A stretch of DNA of 64,000 nucleotides, from NCBI GenBank assembly GCA_009733575.1, contig ML769425.1, positions 1-64,000 of the forward strand, given 5' to 3'. Shown piece by piece: positions 57,435-64,000 of the stretch (positions are counted from its first letter, which is position 1; every line of letters begins with the position of its first letter). The translations under genes were made by a program, and so were the position numbers. The notes beneath the pieces were generated by a model that did not search any database, was not told where the DNA came from, and saw only the letters and a list, made by a program, of their open reading frames with translations. The stretch comes from Gymnopus androsaceus JB14. Lineage: Eukaryota; Basidiomycota; Agaricomycetes; Agaricales; Omphalotaceae.

Positions 57435-59200
57435 TTAGTCTACTTCTAATACTGTGCCTCGCTGAACACTACCCCAACCTGCGGTTTTGGATTAGTACCA
57501 AAGGCTACAGATTAATCACAGTAGAATACTCACCAACTAATCGCCAATGGTTCTCGATTCTACGAGAGAGCGCAACCTTCTCTCCTACTTCGGTACATGC
57601 GGGGGACGTCAGCTGGATCTTGGCCAGGTCAGCTTTCACATTGAGGACACGGCCGCCAGTCGACGTAGAAGCCGATATTGATGAGCAGCTAGCTCATTTT
57701 TAGTCAGCTTGGAAACCTTTGTTTGCTTTTTGTCTTCGGTCTTCACACCAAGGAGACGACGAAGCAGGAAGAGATTGATCTCGAGTTCTAAACGAAACGT
57801 CAAACGTGAGGATCTAATCGAAGAAAAATGCAGGAACACGAACCAGTGTAAATCTTGGGAAGCTTTCCAACGGCTCCCAATACCTGTCCGACCAGCCTGT
57901 CTGCTCTGCAAAGCGTAGGATCGATTCGAGTACCGAACACCGATAAGTCCGCCGGGGACGGCAAACTGCAGAAGGTTGTTCTCTGCGTGAAGAGACATGA
58001 TTCGGCTGAAGATGGGCTGGCACTTGGTTCGCCTTGGCTGTCTTTGGTCACAATACCTGGTCGGATTTCGACTTCCTGTCCCTAACCGAAGAACACCGGT
58101 CAAGATGGATCCACCAGCGACACCACCCTTGAGCTCGTCGACTTCAGCACCTGGCTTGTTGACATCGAAAGAACGGATGACAATCAGCCTAGGATCCGAG
58201 GTAAAGTCGCGAACAGGGATCGGAATCCGTTTTACGATGTATTCATTGACAGCGTCGATGTTGTATTTCAACTGTGCAGATATCGGGACGATAGGTGATG
58301 ACTCGGCGACCGTTCCTTGAAGTATCAACGTACATGAGCACCAGGTCTGATCGATAAAGTCAAGAGCGTACCTTTTACGAACTCTGCAATACTTTTTCTG
58401 GTGTTCTAAAGCCTGGCTCTCCTTAATCAAGTCGACTTTATTTTGCAAAATGATGATGTTTTCCAGCTTCATGATTTCAACGGCAGCGAAGATGCTCAGA
58501 AGTCTGAGGTTGCGGGCAGGTTTCGTTTCCTGCTACCAGAAGAAGCGCTGCGTCCATGACAGCGGCTCCGTTGAGCATGGTAGCCATGCAGAATGTCGTG
58601 TCCGGGACAATCGACAAAGAAACGTGTCGGACGAGTCGCATCCGATGTCCACATCCTGGGCGTTCACATGGAGGATTATCTTCTTTGTCCGAGCGATATG
58701 AGCGATAGCAGCCCGGTCTTGGGCAGGCGGCGTTCTCGCATTTGTATGATCTGGATAAGCAACAATTAGTGCTGATTTTTGTGATAAACAAAAACGACGT
58801 ACTTTGGCGTTGGCATAACCCAGTTTAATTGTAATATTCCGTACTAGCTCGTTCTTAAATCTAACGTCATCACTCCAGATATGGCCTTGACCACTGTTGA
58901 TTTTCCGTGTGCGACATGTCCAATGGTACCTGCGACACATCGATACAGATTTCAAGCAAAGAGTAGAGCAACGCGTACCTAAATTTATTGTAGCCTACAA
59001 TGCATATAAGCAATTGCGATCTACCTTCAATCGCAGTAATCTGAGAGCTTACCTGTTTAGATATAACCTCAGGCGAAAGAGGTGTCAATTTTCGAAGGAT
59101 CAATTTCGACTTTGGGGATGATTTCGTCTGCAACATCTTCATCCTCCCCGGAAGATTCAGAGTCATCGTGATGTTTCTGCAATGTTTCGTCGCCAGCCAT
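57435..59200 (-). pseudogene. eIF2-gamma copy, right arm, with several frameshifts
   Basis: More complete than the left copy: exon 1 is present (MAGDETLQKHHDDSESSGED, start 59200), then SPEVISKQVSSQITAIEG, G1 GHVAHGKST, the zinc-ribbon-like segment [14 protein letters not shown] with [21 protein letters not shown] (G4), [11 protein letters not shown], and the final TAA at 57435-57437. Frame breaks relative to the conserved protein: one extra A after DPSK (near 59095), one missing G after GVMT (near 58865), one extra A in the QKS codon run (near 58393), one extra base near 58080, one missing C shared with the left copy (near 58010), one extra T near 57937, and a changed stretch near 57690. Many fall in short homopolymers. 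Either decayed or unpolished. Confidence 0.85.
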
Positions 59201-60030
59201 ATTTTCTTCGTAGTTGTTGAGCGTAGAAAAGTAACCAGAGGAGGTGCGAGACGGAGTACTTAAGAAGAGAATCTTGATGATTCGAATTGATTTCAGATGA
59301 CTCCGAGAAAACACGTGGTTTGTCGGCGTCTAATAATCCACCGATCACTTCTTCAACTCCAAGTTCCCGACTTGCTTCTGGAATCTGTATCCTCCTAGCT
59401 TGGTTTCCGAGTCCCGACCGCTAACATATAACGGTAACTGGGAGCTGCAACTTTCTTGCCCCGCGTAGGTTTTGCAAGAAGTTCCGCCCTCATGAAAGCA
59501 CTTGAAATCAAGTCTCGTTGTCTCTAATACTATCTTCGTTTCTGGAACCACGTCAGCTCAAAACCTGACCTCGAATCTCATTTAACCTGAGGCTGTATCC
59601 GCGAATTCGTTCTTGAAACTGAAAAAATAGAGCTAGTCTTCTACAGTCACGACAGTAATACTAAGTGGACAAACCCTATGTATTTATACTGCGTCGACGA
59701 GACTGAATTTCTAACAATGCTAAATGAAGCAAGCCGAATGTCTTCTATTGTCGCCCAGTCATCTCAGGCTCGAGATATCGAGCCCACTGGCATTTTTGGT
59801 GACTCAAAACCATGGTATCACAGATCGATAACGTATTAAATGCATACAGTTGCAACAGCATACTCCCCCGGTGCCTGGAAGGAAATGAACAAGCCTTTGC
59901 AATCGTGCAAGCATTGGCCATCTTCTGCTTTTATCTTTCCCTCCTCTCCTTCCATCCTTCTACTGTCTCTTCAACTTCCTCGTCATCCTCGACTTCCACT
60001 ACGGAACCAGATGACTCTGGTTCGGCCTTT
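59201..60030. other. No gene seen
   Basis: This is the upstream region of the right eIF2-gamma copy. An acidic low-complexity frame at 59931-60090 (-) with VVEVEDDEEVEETVEG may be the C-terminal tail of the next gene read in another frame. Confidence 0.35.
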
Positions 60031-61624
60031 TCATCCTCGTATGCTATAAGAAGCACTCTCGTCCGTTTCGAGGAACGATCGCGATAAGGATGGCTGCCGT
60101 GATACAGATTTACAGACGCTTTTCTTGTCTGCTTTCTGCTTTTCTGCAACCGCTGCCTTCGCGATATCTTCCTCGGCACCAGGTTCGAATTCAATCGCCC
60201 AAAACCCCACCCAAGGGGTGCGTTTGAACTTGTCGGTTTTAACGATTTTTCGTATCCAGTCGCGAACGAAGGATCCTGTACAGTCAGGGAAGGGAAGTTC
60301 GGGAGAGAGATTATCATGGATGACTGGAAATTTGACGAAAGGTTGGGGCGTTACTGGTGCTTTGCTGGGTCCATGTACCATTAACTCATCGAAGATGATG
60401 TAAAGCTCGAATTCATTGTAAAGCTCCCCCGAGGGAATGCCAGATGAACCACAAGGAATCCTGGAAGAGGATCTTCTCGTGCGTGTCTTGCCCTCTCCCA
60501 GTCAACATGTTTGAAAACATCCATATCGTCGTTGCGAATCTTGAACTTTCCATCGCAGACCAAGAACATGTCTGACACTGGTCGTCCATTGCTAGGGACT
60601 ACCATAAATAGATCATTTTCCTGCATTGTTGCAAAGGCGTCGTATGCCTAGGGGATGGGATTAAACTGATCGCTGTAATGTTGATACACTCGGAGAACTC
60701 ACCAGGGTACGATCTCTGTATTCTAAAGGTCTTCCCCTTGTTCGCTCAACGATGAGCCCCACGACGTGGCCCTTACGCGTTATATGAGCAAGGGCTTTAA
60801 AGGTCGCATCCAAATGACGAGAGTGGTAGAAGAACCGTGTCGCCCTCACAACTGCTGCTTGAAGTGTCTGGTCACCCCATCCAATATACACCTCTACACT
60901 TAAATGTGAATCTGTGGAGTCGTTAGGACATAACGCGTAATCCTCACCTACTAACGTGCCGTCCCAGATACACTCTGCTATGTGCTTATCCACAAACTTG
61001 ATTAACTCTATATCTTTCTCTGGAACAAGGGGCAGCCAAATCGGAAAATTATTGTTGTATTCAACAAAAGTGGTGCGCCCGGCGGGAATCAAGCGATAGT
61101 TTCCAGTCCTGTTGTCTTGATGGAGATACACACAATCGACTAACTCTAAAGGAATCGTATCAAGCAAGTTTCGCTGTTAGGACTTTAGTAAATCCATTAA
61201 AATGCGAAAGAGACTTGAATGAACGCACTAGTATTTCCACCTCTTCATCAATTATTGCGAGGGTTTCACGATACCTTGCTTCATCCTCGTTGGCAAGAGT
61301 GGCATGTTGGCGCACTGGAGCTTGCACCACTGTGACGTGGCCACCTTTGAGAAGATAGTAAACGGAACTTGCGCGATTATAATCTTCCATTGGTCCCGCT
61401 TCAATGCTCTCGACGAAGTCGACGGTTAGATCCCACCACATCACTCCTGTTCCTAATAAACGCATCCAGTGAGCTTTCTCCGGCGTCAAAACGCGCATAT
61501 ATAGCTCACCTAAAAGCGTAACTGCATCGTGTGGAACATTCATTCTTCTTGAGTTCATGTTTATAAGCAACAATCGTAGAGGTAAGAAGAGAAGAACAGC
61601 TAATGTGGCGCAAATGTGGCGCAT
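60031..61624 (-). CDS. Unrecognised multi-exon protein
   Basis: The first exon encodes a hydrophobic start (MRHICATLAVLLFLPLRLLL) or, from the Met at 61558, MNSRRMNVPHDAVTLLGELY, followed by THEKAHW-like polar sequence to ETLAIIDEEVEIL. A 52 bp intron (about 61174-61225, with a TTACTAA branch-like site) joins to RNLLDTIPLELVDCVYLHQD, then ECIWDGTLVGEDYALCPND, then HVVGLIVERTRGRPLEYRD. After another intron (about 60640-60710): AYDAFATMQENDLFMVVPSN, SDMFLVCDGKFKIRND and DVDWERAR-type sequence; then SGIPSGELYNEFELYIIFDE and PWVGFWAIEFEPG. The GLIVERTRGRPLE and D-K-K segments faintly recall the hinge and later lobe of fungal kinase-like proteins, but no catalytic HRD or DFG is visible. Function unassigned. 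Confidence 0.45.
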
Positions 61625-61669
61625 TTCCTATTAAGTTCCTATGCGCATCAGTCAAGCACCGCTTTTTAA

Positions 61670-62001
61670 CAGTTTTTGTTCTCTCCGTTCTTCTCCGAGT
61701 ACCGTTTAGTTCGACCAAATACTTGGACAAATCTGTCCCCCCTCTCAACACCCTGGATATCAATAAGTAATGAGTAGGTCCCAAGTGTCTCTCTCTGTCG
61801 GTCGACATCCATTCCCTCAATTTTGCCTGGATTCTCGACTCGGATGCCTTCAAATATACCATTTTTTGGAACACGAAAATGGATTCTGACTCGTAGACTG
61901 TTACCGTTTTGGAACAGTACTGCAAGCCTCGTTCTAGCTTGCTCCCTTTGTAGCTTGGCTGCGCCTCGTCTTGGGGTATAAAAAATGCTTATAGTACACA
62001 A
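61670..62001 (-). CDS. Small unrecognised frame upstream of the previous gene
   Basis: About 110 codons, with SIFYTPRRGAAKLQREQARTR and VRIHFRVPKNGIFEGIRVEN; basic at the start. It may be an upstream exon of the 60031-61624 gene, a separate small gene, or chance. There is no homologue I recognise. Confidence 0.25.
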
Positions 62002-62699
62002 ACTGCACTTTCCAATGGATTCTCGTTACTCGGGGCGTCATTTCTCGTCTAGTTTGAATCTCGTCAAGCAACGTCAAGTCTCCCAAACCAACCCTACTAC
62101 TACAGTCCTCAAGACTATGCAAGCTATTCTAAACCCCAAAATATTAATCACGGTAAGCTCTTCAAGAATTAACTTCACTGGCATGTATTCGTAATAACTA
62201 CGCACATTGTGCAGACTCAACGACCCATGCTACAAAAAGCAGCTCTAGTAACTACTCTAGTAACTACACACATCGTGCAGACTCAACCACCAAGTGGTGG
62301 TCGGCACATCGGCGCTGATACCAAACCTGACCTTCTTAACTGGACGCTCAAGGCATCCAGGGTTTGGTCATTTTGCAAATCATACCTCGAACATTTACTG
62401 AAGGCATTTGTCTGGGAGTATGGACATAGGCTTGCCACATACATCTTCATAGTCGAAACGTTCACCTTTAATACGCTGAAGGCGTAAAGGGTCGTTTCCA
62501 TTTGCTCTTGATACCTCTCGGACTCTCTTCATAGCCCGAGATCTAGAAACAAATTTAACTTACAAAGTTGTTTAATTGCATACCCTTCGGATGTTCCATG
62601 CCAGTGTTAATGATTTTAAAAATGATCCCTCCAATGAAACTTGCTCGTTCAACTCAAAAAAAATACAATAGGGAGCGACGAAAACCAGAATTGTGAAAA

Positions 62700-62995
62700 G
62701 GGTATTGAAATGCTGATTTTTCGTGGGGGAAAAGAATTTGTATTTACTGATGTGACGAGGACAAGCCACACGCAAGAAGAGCCTGTTCCAGGGATTCATG
62801 TGGATCATTGGTGGTTTATCTGGCATTCCCATCGGGGAGCTTTACGATCTTTGATGAGTCGATGATATACTGACCTTGCGATGCACCAGTAACGCCCCAA
62901 ACTTTTGTCAAATTTCCAGTCCTCCATGATGATTACTTGTAACAAACTTCCCTTCCTTGACTGTGCGGGCAAGTTTAAACATACCCCTTGATGTT
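62700..62995 (+). pseudogene. Inverted partial copy of the 60-61.6 kb gene
   Basis: The + strand here aligns with the minus strand from about 60530 to 60250: a QEEPVPG-like stretch, SGIPIGELYDL followed by a stop, then the GCACCAGTAACGCCCC and GTCAAATTTCCAGTC phrases with the intron acceptor. The frame is interrupted by a TGA and a deletion. Confidence 0.6.
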
Positions 62996-63090
62996 GGGAT
63001 ACAGGGGTACGTCGTCACTCGAATAAAGGCAGCGTCAAAAGATATATTCCGTTTGAGCCTCGTAGTGGGAGTCGGGAGGCAACGGATAGG
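62996..63090. repeat. About 90 bp direct repeat, copy 1
   Basis: Starts GGGATACAGGGGTACGTCGT and matches 63697-63786 (copy 2) with about ten differences. On the minus strand both encode KRNIS-FAAAFI-V-TYPCIP-like text, but copy 2 has a stop, so coding is uncertain. Confidence 0.6.
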
Positions 63091-63696
63091 GATCAAAGTA
63101 CTACAAACAGGCTGATATACAGTAAATCAATATTTCCAATTGGAGGCCGTGGCGAGCAACGGCACTCGGCAAAAAATTAAATCCAACACACCCTCGTGAG
63201 TGCCGTGTGTGCTTCTCAAGCTCAACGCACCCTCGGAAAGTGAAAAGCAGGGAGGAAAATCTTCGGCGGGAATGGGAACAAACAGCTCAACATTCATCAT
63301 AGTCGGCGGGTCTACATCAATCATCTCGTGGCAGCTTTTCTTCTTCGGCAATAAATTTTATGTAACGTTCTTGTACTAGCCACACAGGTCATCTGCATCA
63401 ACAATAAGTGTACAGTGTTCGTCGTAACCGCACGGTTCAGCAAAAGTTTGTCTGAGTTGTCATCGTGACTCGGCAATGTCCACAGCAATCGTCAATGCTG
63501 GGAAAGGGACTCGGAATCGGGGTTCATCAAGTGGTAGCAAACACAAGAATATCATCGGTTGCACCTCGCCAGGCAACTTGGATAGAATCGAGAGAACGGA
63601 CAATGACTCGAGTGACGACGGTGAGGATAGGGGCTCAACCTAAAGATCCTTGTAGCGCTATTTAATGGCCCGCTAGACTAGCCAGGATCCGTTTGT
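63091..63696. other. No gene seen
   Basis: Short ORFs on both strands (63127-63351 - and 63465-63665 +) without domains. The region to the right edge (63787-64000) is likewise unassigned. Confidence 0.35.
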
Positions 63697-63786
63697 GTTG
63701 GGATACAGGGGTATGTCATCACTCAAATGAAGGCAGCGGCAAAGGATATATTCCGTTTGACCTCGTAGTGGTAGTTGGGAGGCAAA
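63697..63786. repeat. About 90 bp direct repeat, copy 2
   Basis: Second copy of the 62996-63090 segment, same orientation, 700 bp further on. Confidence 0.6.
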
Positions 63787-64000
63787 CAAGTGAGTGCTTG
63801 TCCATTGTCTCATAGAATAAACCAAAATCATGGGATTCCAAAGCATGACCAATGCTTGAGTGGCAGTTAAAAACATGATTACATGTAGCAGTCAGACTAC
63901 ATCCCAGAAAAAATCTCCACTACCCTTCTGTATCCCTTGGTTCTACTCTTCCTAATAGGCACTAGAGCTGTCAGCGGTGAATTATTTTGGTGAGCATTTG

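Larger units (their letters stand above)
51110..59080. repeat. Right arm of the large inverted duplication
   Basis: Inverted partner of 891-13740. It lacks the 3.4 kb insertion and the MITE of the left arm, and carries the LINE insertion at 56264-57209. Confidence 0.85.

Noticed and set aside
60661..61167. Protein kinase call for the 60-61.6 kb gene
   Set aside because: Only a faint hinge-like motif; no visible glycine loop, HRD or DFG, so no function is assigned.

Overview
The window comes from a fungal nuclear genome, most likely an Agaricomycete basidiomycete. The genes are cut by many 50-70 bp GT-AG introns. The gene families fit that group: NACHT-WD40 NLR-like proteins, a fungal rhodopsin-like membrane family, F-box-like paralogues, a 7-TM family and an ABCC transporter. 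The mobile elements are also typical: a copia retrotransposon, a LINE, an IS630/Tc1-type DDE transposon and several MITEs. No organism name can be read from the sequence alone. A run of 25 Ns at 25877-25901 marks a scaffold gap.

Layout. Two inverted arms frame the window. The left arm (about 890-13740, +) and the right arm (about 51110-59080, -) each carry, in the same order, an eIF2-gamma copy, an F-box-like remnant and a NACHT-WD40 NLR-like gene. They have since diverged by insertions, each visible as an occupied site against an empty site in the other arm. The left eIF2-gamma holds a 3.4 kb insertion with nested TIR elements. The right arm carries a 5'-truncated LINE. The left NLR has a MITE just past its end and a very different WD40 array. 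Both eIF2-gamma copies and both NLR copies carry small frameshifts, so they are pseudogenes or poorly polished sequence. A further inverted repeat, 160-890 against 48880-49920, places the upstream region of a BAP31-like gene directly in front of the left eIF2-gamma exon 2.

The central 37 kb holds unique genes: an ABCC-type transporter (16325-22876, +), two tandem copies of a fungal rhodopsin-like gene (23369-24869 and 33822-35311, both -), a USP14/Ubp6-like deubiquitinase (36816-39339, +), two F-box-like paralogues plus a fragment (39725-41502, 45837-47619 and 44130-44420, all +), a 7-TM protein (42462-43801, +), an unrecognised Cys-containing protein (44473-45716, -) and a BAP31/Yet3-like ER protein (48091-48855, -). 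The first rhodopsin-like block is disrupted by a 700 bp-arm palindrome, the gap, and a partial copia element. An intact-ended but coding-dead 3.3 kb DDE transposon sits immediately after it. The right edge (59.2-64 kb) has an unrecognised multi-exon gene and a broken inverted copy of part of it.

The most interesting biology is the pair of NLR-like genes. Their WD40 units (43 residues, 129 bp) are almost identical except at the residues just after the GHD motif. In the left gene the units are arranged in a higher-order triplet. This resembles the diversifying repeat arrays of fungal allorecognition NLRs, and it also makes the locus prone to assembly error, which must be excluded first.
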